Shown here: one piece after another, positions 1 through 11,730 of the stretch
How the letters are laid out: every line of letters starts with the position of its first letter
Position numbering within the stretch: position 1 is the first letter of the stretch
DNA from: Guyanagaster necrorhizus
Taxonomy: Eukaryota; Basidiomycota; Agaricomycetes; Agaricales; Physalacriaceae
DNA: 64,000 nucleotides
Direction of reading: 5' to 3'
Assembly: GCF_019112545.1 (NCBI RefSeq)
Contig: NW_025064883.1
Span: 1,686,100 to 1,750,099 of the forward strand
The notes under the pieces: model-generated
Database searches by the model: none
What the model was told of the DNA's origin: nothing
What the model saw: the letters and a program-made list of their open reading frames with translations, nothing else
Translations under genes and position numbers: made by a program

Positions 1-3000
1 TAGTTGAAGAACTGAAGAAAAATATCATTTTCTGAGTCCGCGACGGGTGGCAGTGGAACCTACCTTTTTGGCCTTCGATTCAGTAACATTTTCCGATTCG
101 CCCCCTTGCTCGCGTGCTTCTTCATCGCTGATCAGACTTATCGGGCGTCCAATATTTTGGAGCTCCCCCCAAAATTCAAGATTTCCTGGTGTTGCGTTAC
201 ATTTCTTCTTCAGCTCCATAAGAAACCTTGGATATCGTTGACAATGAGCCTATGACCACGTAGATAAAAGATGGACTGACTCGTTCCACGCATCAATCTC
301 ATCTTCCTAAGAATGAACAAAGAGCTTAGACTAAAGCATAGCACGGTCATTGTAAGAGCAGCTTACATTAAGACATGTATCCCTCATAACTCTCATACAT
401 TGAATCAACTCATTCGTCCGTCGTGACGAAAATGGCCGCATCACGATCTCCGTAATGACGTAGGCAAGGTCTTCTACCGCTTTGGTGACCAGATCCTTGG
501 CTGTAAGGTTCCTCTGAAAGTCATTCAAAGGGTACGTTGTCCCAACAATTCGACCGGGCTCTCGACCCGGATCGACTTGAGGCGATATGGACCTAGCGGG
601 TGTTGGAAGAAGGTTGCTGCCTTTCTTTGACGGTGCCTTGTCAAGTAGATCTTCCTCTTCCTCCTCGGTTGCGCTGTCATTTTCATTTACATTCTGATTC
701 GCCTTGCTCGATGAAGCGGTAGGTTCTTCAATGATCTGTAGGTGTGACTGAGTTTGGACAGTCGCTGGACCTTTGCGGTCCAAGAGCAGCATTTCCTCGT
801 CATCATCGCGCGCGTGAACATGTCCGTCTTTACGAGCTCGGGCGACCTTCTTTGGTACTGGATTGTGTCACTCGTTAGTAACGATAAACTGTGGCAGATG
901 AAACGGTGCACCTTCTTTAACCTTAAAAGCAGTCTTTACTTCTTCAATTGCGTCGTGTGCCCGCTTGACAACCTTGCGTGGTGGTTCAAAGTATTTCAGA
1001 AGTTCAGGGTGGGGAGGTGAAAGAGGATTTGTCTCTATATCGGGAACAACTGCACAGTGGAACATGGCTTGTTTGACGCGATGAATTGCAGGGTTATAGG
1101 AATATCGTGTGTCGAACCATGGTTCTCGGTTCCTTCTTCGCTTGTGAACATCTGCGACTGTGAACTATGAATGACGTACCCTTCATCGTCTCTCTCTCCT
1201 GCTGTCATAACGTCCATAGCATCGACGAAATTATCCATAGCTTCAAGCTGTTCTTCGTTCGGAAGATACGGATGTTCTTGTACCGCCTCTCTTTTCTTGT
1301 TCACGAGGTGGTCGAGAGATGCGAAAGCGTACTTACGCACGTCATCTGCGAAAGGCATCTGGTAAAAAGGGTACTCGTAAGTCATGCAGAGAGATCACTA
1401 CAAGAGATGAGCTACTTGCCTGCGCCCAAAGCAAACAATCCACTTTATCAAACATCATGGGAGATAGTACTCCCATCTTTGGATCCATCCCGTCTTTACT
1501 TACCCATCGAGCTATGGCCACGACCCCCTTTTCGTACATCGCCTGTACGATAGACGACAGAGCCACTTGTTGTTGAGGTGAAGAGGGATCACCCCAAATA
1601 TACTGTATTTCACCCATGGAGAGCTCGCGACGAAACTTTTACAACACTTATTTAGTACAACATGCGGTGGCAATTTTGAAGACTCACATTTTTCTTCGGG
1701 AAGAAACCATTAATCTCGATTCCCTTCTTTGTGTGCAACCGTGGAAACTGGCCATCAGGGCAGGGAGCATATGACGATCCATACTTGAATCCTCGCACCA
1801 AGGCTTCCTTGTCGACTGCCTCCATGCCCTCCGTGGGATCTTTCTTCTTGGCGCCATCGTCGATTTCTTCCTCCTCTTCTTCCATTTCGACATCACCATC
1901 TTCATCTTTGTCTCGCTTATCGACAAAGTATTCTGTTCTCTGTTTCAGCTGGGCGTAGCACATTTGTTCTTCTCCATCATCCGCCTTCCTCGCCCTGGGC
2001 TCTGGCCCCTCCTCGTCCTCTTCCTTCCTCATAGAGAATTTTTTCCAGCTCTTTGGTCGGTTAATGGCTGTGCACTTGCTCGTTTTGACCATTATTTCAA
2101 GGGCTTCTTCTGGGCGCGTATCCACATCGCCTAATCGGAGAATAGTGCCCATTAGAACAGATTTTGTTTGTCTGATGTCTGGGCGCGATATATCTTGCAG
2201 GGCATAGGCACAGGTTCCCAACACGCCTTTTTCGACGCCGTCGATGAACTGCTTGTAAAAATTCTCATTCACCCGCTAGAGTTGTCTTCTGTCAAATATG
2301 AGAAGCAGAGATAATGATCAATAACTAACCTTAATGTTCGACTTGTCTTCTTCCGCATATGGGAATTCTTCGTCGTCAAAATCGATACCGCTACGCTGGA
2401 TGATGGGCATGGGTAAGATTATGATGTCTGAGCACGCACACTATGGTCAAGGAAATATCAAGTTCATTAAGTTTCTTCACTGTAGCTTCCCAGTCTTCAA
2501 TTTCAATAGGGTTCTCTCCGTCTGTGACGAGAATTATTTTCCGAGTCCATGTCTTCTTAGAACCGAGATGGTCTGCTTGAGTCTCAATGCCGACAATGAG
2601 GCAGTCGATAGCTAGACCGCGCCAGCATAAGCAAAACAAGAAATCAGAAATACGCACTCACGATCTCCGGTAGTTTCGGAAGGCTCCAACTGATCTAGCT
2701 TTGCAAGGGTCGCAGCATTAGGCTGTGCAATATGGATGTACTCAAACACATTCTCATACCCCCCGTTTTTCTGATTGACGATGTTGTCCGTATCTTGACT
2801 GACATTAGGCTTAAACAGGCGCTGTAACTTTACTCCACGTGCCTTCTGAGCCAAATATAATAACGCCACATTGGTCTGTTTTCCGTCCGTTGTATATCTG
2901 GATCCAGTTTGAACAGCCGTTACGCGATACAGGAGGCAGACCCACCATTTCTTGAATCTTGAGCTTCACGTATTGAAGTCCCCATTGTAAATTTGTGATT

Positions 3001-3170
3001 TCGGCTGTGCGTTCTTCGCCATTTGGCCCCTCAAGGAGGTCGATGATTCTTGTTTTTCCAGAGGACTTGGAGATGTCCACGAGGAACATAGTCACTGTAT
3101 ACTAAAGAGAGATAAATAAGTTATTGGGGGAAACTCACAACATGCTCACTCCTGCTCTTTCAGCGGGCAT
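1..3170 (-). CDS. KU80: Ku80 (ATP-dependent DNA helicase II subunit 2), 3' end beyond the window
   Basis: Ku80 pairs with Ku70 to form the ring that binds broken DNA ends in the nucleus and starts non-homologous end joining; it also acts at telomeres. The start is ATG at 3170 (MPAERAG). A short first intron, with donor GTGAGC and acceptor CTTTAG, leads into YTVTMFLVDISKSSGKTR, the usual Ku80 vWA opening. The vWA domain continues at 2391-3095 (ILVTDGENPIE). The beta-barrel core lies at about 1340-2272, with an acidic insert at 1860-1925, and the C-terminal helical part at 25-792. The last readable exon ends at about 63 with a GTAGGT donor followed by a CTTCAG acceptor near position 10, so the final residues probably lie outside the window. 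It is divergent from the SNF2 ATPase. The identification is firm; individual exon edges are inferred. Confidence 0.93.
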
Positions 3171-3369
3171 GGTGGTGGTAAGGGAAGGAGTCGACTGTGT
3201 CGAGTGTCGGACGCGGCAGTGATCTCACGTGACCGAAATGTGTCACAGCATCACGCGTGACGTATGTTGGCGTGACGTTGGACAGGTGTGACAGTAGCGT
3301 GACATACCCTTTCTTGCCACACATTCGACTTGTTGACGCGACTGATTGCTGCAGGGCACGCGGACGGTA
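3171..3369. promoter_or_regulatory. Shared divergent promoter region of KU80 and the SNF2 ATPase
   Basis: The two start codons face away from each other with only 199 bp between them, so both promoters must lie here or inside the 5' ends. The stretch carries several CGTGAC/GTCACG-type words: TCACGTGAC near 3225, and repeats of GTGACGT and GTGACAG at about 3255-3300. I see no clear TATA box. That this is a shared promoter is inferred from the spacing alone. Confidence 0.5.
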
Positions 3370-6300
3370 ATGTCGGCTCCTATGTTGGGCAACGGTCTCC
3401 CTCAGAATATTCCAACACATCACGGGCCACGACAGCCTGGCATGCAGGAGTTGCAGCAACTCATTCTGGTACGTCTCTCCGCTGTACTCGCTGCCCTCGA
3501 TATACTCAAAACGTCCCCTCATCTTACCTTCAGCGAGCCAATTTTCTCAGAAAGAATCCTACCGAGCAGAAAACTCCGAACGAGCTCGATAATCTAGTCA
3601 AATACATCCAGAGTGTCAGCAACCAAAGTGGGTCACCACCTTCTCCTCGCTCAATTTTATCTCACCTTTTGTAGCTCGAAATCATGCCCAGGTTGCGCAG
3701 CAGCAAACACAACAGTCTTTGGTTAACGGCAATGGTATTACTAATGGATCTACGCCTGTAGTTGCTCCTCCGGTCCCCCCTCATACTCCCGTCTCTTTCA
3801 CCTCCGACCAGATAAGCGTTCTCCGTGCTCAAATATCAGCCTTCAAACTTCTCAGTCGGCATCTGCCTGTGCCCGAAAATGTACAGCAAGCCATGCAGGT
3901 GCATAGTGCTGTAGACGAGAAACGGCTCCAGTCCCCCGATCTCACTTCTCGAGCCGCTGACAGCGCTGTGAAGGTGCCAAAAGGCGAGTCAGGGACACCT
4001 GTGCTCGATAATAGCAAGTCAGAGGAACCGGAAGAAATAGAGATTGATCCCGCCGACCTACCCAAAGGGCCATTTCTCGAGGACGATGTCAACTCGGGTA
4101 TATACCCTTATAATGCGTATAGACACCCTTTTTCCCACCTCAAGCACGGGCCCGAGACCGATAAAACCATGTTTTCCACTCGACTGCAGCGCCTACTCAT
4201 TCCCACCATTATGCCCGCCGGCCTTGACGCTAACCAGATATTGGCCGAACGTGACCTTTTCATTGAAAACCGCATCCAGCAGCGAATCAGGGAACTGGAA
4301 GCGCTTCCTTCTACGATGGGGGATGGAGGCTTAGTTCCAGGCGTTGACATTGACGAGATGGTCAAAGGCGAGAAGGAGAACACTGCGGCTAATGATGCTC
4401 ATCTTGGAAACCTTATACATCCGAGTGCCACATCCCATGGTAAGTTCCGTGCCATGATCGAGCTCAAGTCGTTGCGTCTCGTGGAAAAGCAAAGGGCCAT
4501 GCGCGCTCTCGTGGCCGAACGACTTACCCATGGATCTCTCCTTCCGCTTAACCGAGTCGACTTCAAGCGCACTCGGAAGCCGCATCCCAAAGATGCGCGT
4601 ATGACTGAGCAGCTCGAACGAAGGCAACGCGCCGATCGCGAGCGCCGTGCGAAGCACAAACATGTTGAGCAGCTCAACGTTATCACAGCTCATGGACGCG
4701 AAGTGATTGCCGTAAACCGCGCAGCTCAAGAACGGGTTCTGAGAATTGGGCGGGCCGTTTTGAGCTACCATGTTCATACAGAGAAGGAGGAACAGAAGAG
4801 GATCGAGAGGATCTCGAAAGAACGTTTGAAAGCGCTAAAGGCAGACGACGAAGAAGCGTACATGAAACTCATTGACACAGCCAAGGACACTAGGATCACG
4901 CACCTCTTAAGACAGACGGATGCGTACCTTGACTCCCTTGCTCAGGCCGTCGTCGCTCAGCAGAATGAAGGTGGTCCACAAGAACACTTTCAATTTGAGG
5001 TGGAAGATGGTCCAGCAACAGAGGCTACATTCGGTGCACAGATTTCGGAAGATGCCAATGAAGACAAGGCTAAGGTAGATTACTACGCCGTTGCCCATCG
5101 TATATCCGAGAAGGTCACGAGGCAGCCTTCTATACTGGTTGGTGGAACATTAAAAGAGTATCAGTTGAAGGGGCTGCAGTGGATGGTGAGCTTATATAAC
5201 AACAGACTTAATGGTATTTTGGCAGACGAAATGGTGCGTTTCTCGATCCCTTTCCCTACAGCCAATGACCCACAAGAGATTTCCAGGGTCTCGGAAAGAC
5301 AATTCAGACTATATCCCTGATTTCGTTCCTCATCGAAGTCAAACGACAACGCGGTCCTTATCTCGTTATTGTCCCTCTTTCCACCATGACGAACTGGTCG
5401 GGAGAATTTGCCAAATGGGCACCGTCCATCAGGACCGTGTCGTACAAAGGCAATCCAGCTCAGCGCCGTGCTTTACAGGGTGACCTTCGGGTGGGGCAAT
5501 TTCAAGTCTTGCTCACTACGTATGAGTATATCATCAAAGATCGACCTCATCTCAGCAAGTTAAAATGGCTTCATATGATCATCGGCATGTCAATTTTCCT
5601 CTTTATGATCCAGGATGCTGAAACTGCGGGACTTAGATGAGGGTCACCGTATGAAAAACACCCAAAGCAAACTTTCTCAAACTCTCACCACTTACTACCA
5701 CACCCGATATCGCCTCATTCTCACTGGTACGCCCTTGCAGAACAATCTTCCAGAATTGTGGTCTTTGCTGAATTTCGTCCTTCCCAAAATCTTCAATTCC
5801 GTAAAGTCATTTGACGAATGGTTTAACACTCCCTTTGCCAACTCTGGAACGGGTGACAAGATAGAACTGAACGAAGAAGAGGCTCTTCTCATTATCCGTC
5901 GTCTCCACAAAGTGCTTCGTCCTTTCTTATTGAGGCGATTGAAGAAGGACGTCGAAAGCGAGCTACCAGACAAGGTTGAAAAGGTCATAAAGGTCAGGAT
6001 GAGTGCTTTGCAAAGTCAGCTCTATAAGCAGATGAAGAAGCACAAAATGATTGCAGACGGAAAAGACGCCAAAGGGTATGTAATGCATTCGAACAGCATT
6101 CAATAGGCTGATGTCTCCGTCGTCCAGCAAATCGGGTGGCGTGAAGGGTTTGAGCAACGAGCTGATGCAGCTGCGAAAGATCTGTCAACATCCTTTCCTA
6201 TTTGAAAGCGTAGAGGACAAAGTCAATCCCAGCCAGATTATTGACGATAAACTCATTCGGACGTCCGGAAAGATCGAGTTGCTTAGTCGTGTCTTGCCGA

Positions 6301-8303
6301 AATTCTTTGCGGCAGATCACAGAGTATGTATGCTATTCGTATGAGGCGCTGATGACTTTGACCAATCTTGTTTCAGGTCCTCGTTTTCTTTCAGATGACC
6401 AAAGTAATGGATATCATGGAGGACTTCTTGAAGATGATGGGATGGAAATATCTTCGGTTGGATGGTGGCACCAAAACAGAAGAGCGTGCATCATATGTCC
6501 AGATGTTCAATGCAAAAGATTCGGAGTACAAGGTGTTCATTCTGTCGACAAGGGCTGGCGGCCTGGGCCTGAACTTGCAGACTGCTGATACGGTTATCAT
6601 GTTCGTATCTTTACCTTGCTTACCATTTTCCTCTATACTCATTTTCGGTTTGTAGCTTTGACAGTGACTGGTAAACGCTCGACCATCCAGTATTTTGCAG
6701 AGCTGATCATGGGCTTTAGGAACCCTCATGCTGACTTACAAGCTCAAGATCGTGCACATCGTATCGGTCAGACCCGTGCCGTGCTCATCCTCCGATTCAT
6801 CACAGAGAAGAGTGTGGAAGAAGCCATGTACCAGCGCGCCCGCTATAAATTGGATATTGACGACAAGGTCATTCAAGCTGGTCGTTTCGATAACAAATCC
6901 ACGCAAGAAGAGCAGGAAGAGTTTTTGGTACGTTGAGCTTTTTTTTGCAACAATCATCCCGATCTGATTTTGGTTATAGCGTTCGATCCTTGAGGCGGAT
7001 CAAGAAGAAGAAAATGAAGAGGCTGGTGACATGAACGACGAAGAGCTCAATGCGCTGATCGCTCGTAGTGAAGAGGAAGGGGAAATCTTTCGGCAAATGG
7101 ATATTCAGCGCGAACGTGAAGCTCAAGAGAAGTGGCGAGCTCAGGGAAAACGCGGCAAGGCACCACCTCCTTTGATACAAATCGAAGAGCTTCCCGAATG
7201 CTATCAAACTGACGAGCCCTTCGAGGCCAAAGACACCGAAGAGATATTTGAAGGTCGCGGCCAGCGTCGCAGGAATGTTGTGAGTTATAATGATGGCCTT
7301 AGTGATGACGCATGGGCGAGAGTGAGAGTTCTTATCTTCCTTTGCTGGTATCAGCTAATGTAGTATTCTCCCATAGGCTCTGGAAGATGGCGAAGATCTT
7401 GAAGAGCTTAGCGAGCGGCCGCGGAAGACGCGAAACATCGCCAAGTTCATGCGAGAAGGAGAAGCGTCTGGTCGAGGGACACCAGTCTCTGACCTGGATT
7501 CTCGATCCCGTAAGGGGCGCAAAGGTAAGGCCAAAGCACAAGACTATGAGCCTCCAATTGGTTCTAAGCGGAAGCGGGGGGTGAAAGCGATGTCAATAAC
7601 TCCATCCGCCGCAGGAGATGATGAGGACGACGACCGAATAAGCGTAACTTTCTTTATTCCATCTTGATTTTGGCTTCTTTGTTGACCTATTTATTTAGAA
7701 ACGCCGGAAGACGAAGACGAACGATATTTCTTCTTCGCTACGAGAGCGGATGAAAAGGGCGTTTGAAGAATGCTATGATGCTGTGTATGACTGCGAGGCT
7801 GAAGATGGTCGGACTCGGCGCGACCTATTCCTCCAACTCCCGGCTAAAAAGGTGTGTTCGTAACGTAACCTGACTGTAAGGGTCTAACGACTTGTACCAA
7901 CCAGACATATCCCGATTACTATCAACTCATCTCCAGACCTATCTGCATGTCACAAATCCAGAAGCGAAGCCAAGGGTCGTACTACAAGACTGTTCAGCAA
8001 TTCAGAGATGACTGGAAGCTCATGTTCAACAATGCGCGCACTTATAATCAAGAAGGCTCATGGGTCTATAATGATGCGGAGGAAATGGAGAAGGTCTTTG
8101 ATGCCACGTATGAACGGGTTATAGTTGGCTCGGGTCTACCTGGAGCTCCATTATCGGGATCGTACGATTCTGCCTTGACACCTATGGACGACGATGAACG
8201 TCCGCCGCCTCCAGTGCGTTCCAGGAGTACAGGGCGCAAGCAGGTGCTCAGTGACGAGGAGGGCGATGATCCGGAGTACCTGACTCCAAGCGACGACGAT
8301 TGA
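3370..8303 (+). CDS. SNF2: SNF2-family chromatin-remodelling ATPase (Snf2/Sth1, BRG1-like) with bromodomain
   Basis: This is the catalytic subunit of a SWI/SNF or RSC complex, which uses ATP to slide or evict nucleosomes. The start is ATG at 3370 (MSAPMLGNG). Domains in order: a QLQ motif ([13 protein letters not shown], about 3800), a charged HSA helix (about 4600-4760), and two RecA-like lobes. Visible helicase motifs are LADEMGLGKT (motif I, split by an intron at 5232-5296), DEGH (II, about 5637), LTGTPLQNN (III), [12 protein letters not shown] (V) and [11 protein letters not shown] (VI, about 6740). A SnAC-like acidic and basic region (7031-7660) and a C-terminal bromodomain follow; the bromodomain has [12 protein letters not shown] and a [12 protein letters not shown] segment. 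About 12 short introns give roughly 1,400 residues, normal for the family. Snf2 and Sth1 cannot be told apart here; many basidiomycetes have a single such gene. Confidence 0.95.
5585..5636 (+). other. GC-AG intron inside the DEGH motif of the SNF2 ATPase
   Basis: The exon ends ATC ATC G, the next bases are GCATGT, and the only acceptor restoring the conserved reading is TTAG at 5633-5636. This gives ...[11 protein letters not shown], as in all SNF2 ATPases. The intron is 52 nt, like its neighbours. The nearest GT donor (GTCAAT at 5589) paired with the CCAG acceptor at about 5613 would make an intron of only 25 nt and insert extra residues before DEGH. Splice use is inferred from protein conservation. 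Confidence 0.8.
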
Positions 8304-8499
8304 TGCATTCTTCCACTTTCTCCTTGTCAAATATTTGTAGCGTTATTGTAAACCGTATCTCTGGATTTTGATTCGCCTGATCCATACTTATTCGCTGTTG
8401 ACTTGTACATCTGATTTTGACCCTAATACTTGCTTTCCGTAGTGCATCATAGTGCCATAGGTAGAGTAGCGGCCAAGAAAATGCCCACATACAACATAC

Positions 8500-8994
8500 T
8501 TAGTAGAAGTATTCAGGCTGCTCATAAGGCAGAGGAATAAGGTCTATCAGTGCTATGAAATCCATACGATCAACCAGCCCTTCATTGACCATGGCGCCTA
8601 GAAGCTTTCTCGTCCAGACGCGGCATCCGTTGTGAAGTGACCGCTCATTGAACTGTATGTCAGCGGCCAACTCCAGAATCTTCTCCCTCTGGTCTCGCGT
8701 GAAGGTGCCAAGTTCGTATGTTTGTGATTCCTGGGCCTTGTCCGTGACACGCTGCTTGATGTTGGGCTCAACGTAGTAGAATCTATCTCCCCACCTCTCC
8801 AGCTGGATGATTTGATGAATCAATATGTTTGAACCAGCTGTGGACGAGCCCCCGTTGTCCCAGAAAAACCAGACATGACGTGGTGTGTGCAGCGAGCCCG
8901 ATAGTGGACCCCGCGCTTGAAGATAGACTTTCTTCTCCGACTCGTCATCAGGGTACTTGAGCGACAGATCAGTGACGTTGGAAGTAGGGATCAT
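8500..8994 (-). CDS. Hypothetical protein, 164 residues or longer
   Basis: This is an open frame from ATG at 8994 (MIPTSNVTDLSLKYPDD) to the stop at 8500, convergent with the SNF2 gene (196 bp apart). Visible features are an aromatic segment HVWFFWDNGGSSTAGSN, a middle part FYYVEPNIKQRV, and a basic-acidic helix-like C-terminal half ending EQPEYFY. No signal peptide or membrane span is seen. Upstream on the same strand, a TTTTCTCTAG acceptor just before the ATG and GTATCG and GTAGAT donors at about 9050 and 9150 suggest one or two more 5' exons, reaching about 9180. I do not recognise the family; the composition looks like a small cytosolic basidiomycete protein. Confidence 0.55.
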   Translation of the reverse strand: MIPTSNVTDLSLKYPDDESEKKVYLQARGPLSGSLHTPRHVWFFWDNGGSSTAGSNILIHQIIQLERWGDRFYYVEPNIKQRVTDKAQESQTYELGTFTRDQREKILELAADIQFNERSLHNGCRVWTRKLLGAMVNEGLVDRMDFIALIDLIPLPYEQPEYFY

Positions 8995-9638
8995 ATTGCT
9001 AGAGAAAAGATCAACTATGAGTGTTACTGTGTGAAGACTTGACGATACCTTGGACGAGTCGAGTCGTTCGTTGAAAACGAAGACTGCTGGCTCAGGAGTG
9101 ATAGCTGTCTAGGTGTCAGTTCTTGAAAGCAGAATTCACGGGGATCTACCTCTCAGCGTCAGACCACGATTGAGGGGGTGGGGGAGGGGGGAAGGACAAC
9201 CGAGCCTGCCAACGCTACCAGAGACGCGTACTTAGAGAGAGGAAGCCAGTGAAGCAATAAAGCAGTGGCAATGGTCGTTTCTCGTAATGAATACCCACGG
9301 TATAACAGATATAATCACATTCCTTCGCATAGGGTGCCTGCAGAAATAGAGAAGATAGATCTGCTGGATCTGGGGGCAAGATGTTTAAATTGTATCGGGA
9401 AATACCGCGGCCCAGAATTTATAATAATTTCTATTTTCGGGGCCGGTTCCACTCCAGCCATGGTAGAACACTGTACACTGTCCATACCTTGAATCTTCAC
9501 GGTGGTGTCGTCTTCACTACACCCATAAATTCCTATACAACTGTTACGAGCAAGCAGCATTGGCCATCGACCTTAGGCAGTATGGTGGTGCTTCCAGCTT
9601 CGACGCCTCATTTCGGACCGAATCCTCCAGTGCTAAAG

Positions 9639-10003
9639 CTAAAGATCGGAAAGCACAAAGACCGCATATCCTTTCTTTTTGGCCTGGACTGCTCTCGGAG
9701 CCTCTCTCATGCCGGATATCCCCATAGCCTTTCTCTTTCTCGTACATTCAGAACATAACGAGCCCTCAGGTTATTTTGTGTCTACCACTGTGGCCGTGGG
9801 TCCCCCTATCAATGTCTTGACGCAGAGTTCGCCGTTATACAGTAAACGTACTTGGTTCCGGGTGTCGCATACAGCTCATTGAGGGCGACTTCTGATGCTA
9901 GAACAATGCTCGGTTCTTTCTTTGCTCTGCGAATATCTTTCTCCCGCGACGCAGTACCCCTTCTCTGCATGTCTCTGTCAAATGGCTTGTGAATTTTATT
10001 CAT
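9639..10003 (-). CDS. Possible small hypothetical gene, two or more exons
   Basis: An ATG at 10003 opens a 51-codon coding-like exon (MNKIHKPFDRDMQRRG ... ASEVALNELYATPGTK) that ends exactly at a GTACGT donor near 9850. A second coding-like run at 9639-9707 reads MREAPRAVQAKKKGYAVFVL and ends at a stop at 9639. I could not place the joining exon with confidence because the frames between 9710 and 9840 contain stops. It may be a real short gene or a remnant; no family is recognised. Confidence 0.3.
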
Positions 10004-10998
10004 TACGGCTTCTATTTATGCCACATCCCTCTGTCATGCCATTCTAAACGCGGCCAAAGATGCAACAGCCAGCACGAGTACATTCTTCTCGGCTATAACA
10101 CAATGCTAGAGGACAATGCATGACAGAATACTGGTTGTCCCAAGCTCTCAGGCCCATGCAAAACATGCGCACATGTCAACTTTCGACGACTGAGATCTAA
10201 TTTTGTTCGTCATTTTTCTGCTGTCTCTATTTGTTATTATACAGACCGATGCTCTCAAGCGTCTGTGATATATCATAAGACCAGGATGCTATCGTTTTGT
10301 TCCGATATGCATATTTCTACTCACCAACCCTTCCAGAAGCGGAAGGATCAGGGGAGAAAACTACTGAGCACTTCCCTGCATAATCTGGAACATGGATAGA
10401 AAAGGCATTGCATCGCCATATGCCCTTCATACTTGGACCTTGACGAGTAGAGATATAGGGACTGGACCAGAATAGCGGCTTGATCCATCACCTATATCGA
10501 GCTACACCAATGTGTCCAATATCGACTTCATACAAAAAGCAGAAGAATCGAACGACAAGAATGAAAGCCCGTTGTTGGCGGACGCGATCCAACAGGTGGT
10601 GCTACGGCAGCTCATGGCCAGTATTACCTCTCCCCTCCCTCGATGCTCGTTCCTTTTGGCGGTGATGAGCAGCTTAGGACCTTCCAAGTCCTTTTGGCGT
10701 CGATTTCGTTGTTGACTTTACATTGCTTGTGCAGATAACCAAATCTTTTGTCACTGTTGCGGCATCTTCCATTTCATGTCCTCGCGTACCTTGTATGTAT
10801 CGGTGACAGAATACTACTGCGGTCTATTCGCATGATACAGGATCTGAACCACCGGCAAGCAGCCTTACGGCTTAGCAGATGCATGCGTCAGCAACGACTT
10901 GACAATCTATTCAGTGCTTGTCAAAGAACCGATGTAACGCTCTGTCAGATTCACTGAAGGCATGTTTCAAGGTATGTTTGCGGATAGTTCACGCGCAC
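10004..10998. other. Gene-poor stretch
   Basis: Only short overlapping open frames occur here, including one of 67 codons at 10512-10715 (plus) and one of 61 codons at 10502-10687 (minus). None has splice context or recognisable motifs. I see no repeat, tRNA or mobile-element signature. Confidence 0.4.
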
Positions 10999-11690
10999 TT
11001 AAGACGGAGACTCAGAATTGACCCAAAGTCCATGGTTCTCGCTGGAAATAGTGGGCGTTCTCAAGGTTCTATTGTGTTCCGGAACAGGTACACTCAAAAG
11101 ATGTCCTGGCCACTGGTTCATTGGCCCGTGGGTCCTGGTATCGGTACTACTCGTGACTGGATGGATGCATCCTCGCGGCAAGAACGTGTAAATTAAGTAT
11201 GCAAGTACTACTAGAGGGGTTATCATCGATTCGAGGGATGGCTCCCTCGCTGTTTCCAGAGGTTGCACCTGGTGGACCAAGTCGAGTTATTGCCTTTGTA
11301 TCTTCGTAAAACAGGTCATTATCTCGTACTACAATGTCATTGGAAGAACTAGATACTCTTTCACGGCGTTTCTTAGGTTGGTCCCGATTAGGCAATTTAT
11401 CGGATAAATTTGTCAAAGCTTCTTCGGCGACGCCGTGCAAGACTCGGTACTCTGTGAGTTCCTTCAACTCGTTCTTAGACTCCCACCAAAGAAGTAGCCG
11501 TTTTTTCTTTTTCAGAGACACCACGAATATTGTTAGACTCGTCGTGCTGAATACATTTTACATTGGAACTGGGTATCCTGTCTTTGTTTCGTTTGACGCG
11601 TCTCGAGGTTATTTAGGCGCTCAGGTAGCTTCTGTGAGTCATTTGCCTTTTGAGGTTCGCTCAATTCAGAATTTATTTTGTAGGAAACAC
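10999..11690 (-). CDS. Possible hypothetical protein with a C-terminal membrane span
   Basis: Coding-like minus-strand segments: a basic, polar part at about 11240-11490 (KNELKELTEYRVLHGVAEEA, then a KKRRER cluster) and, in another frame, a hydrophobic span MITPLVVLAYLIYTFLP at about 11180-11230. A spliced gene of some 200 residues is plausible, with its 5' end close to, and divergent from, the helicase gene that starts at 11731. The exon joints could not be fixed, so the borders are approximate and the gene may be broken. No family recognised. Confidence 0.3.
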
Positions 11691-11730
11691 GTTTTCATGC
11701 CTTTATAATCCAGCAAGCGCCTCAGCTATC

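Noticed and set aside
5589..5613. A canonical GT-AG alternative for the GC-AG intron in the SNF2 gene
   Set aside because: It would be only 25 nt and would insert non-conserved residues before DEGH.
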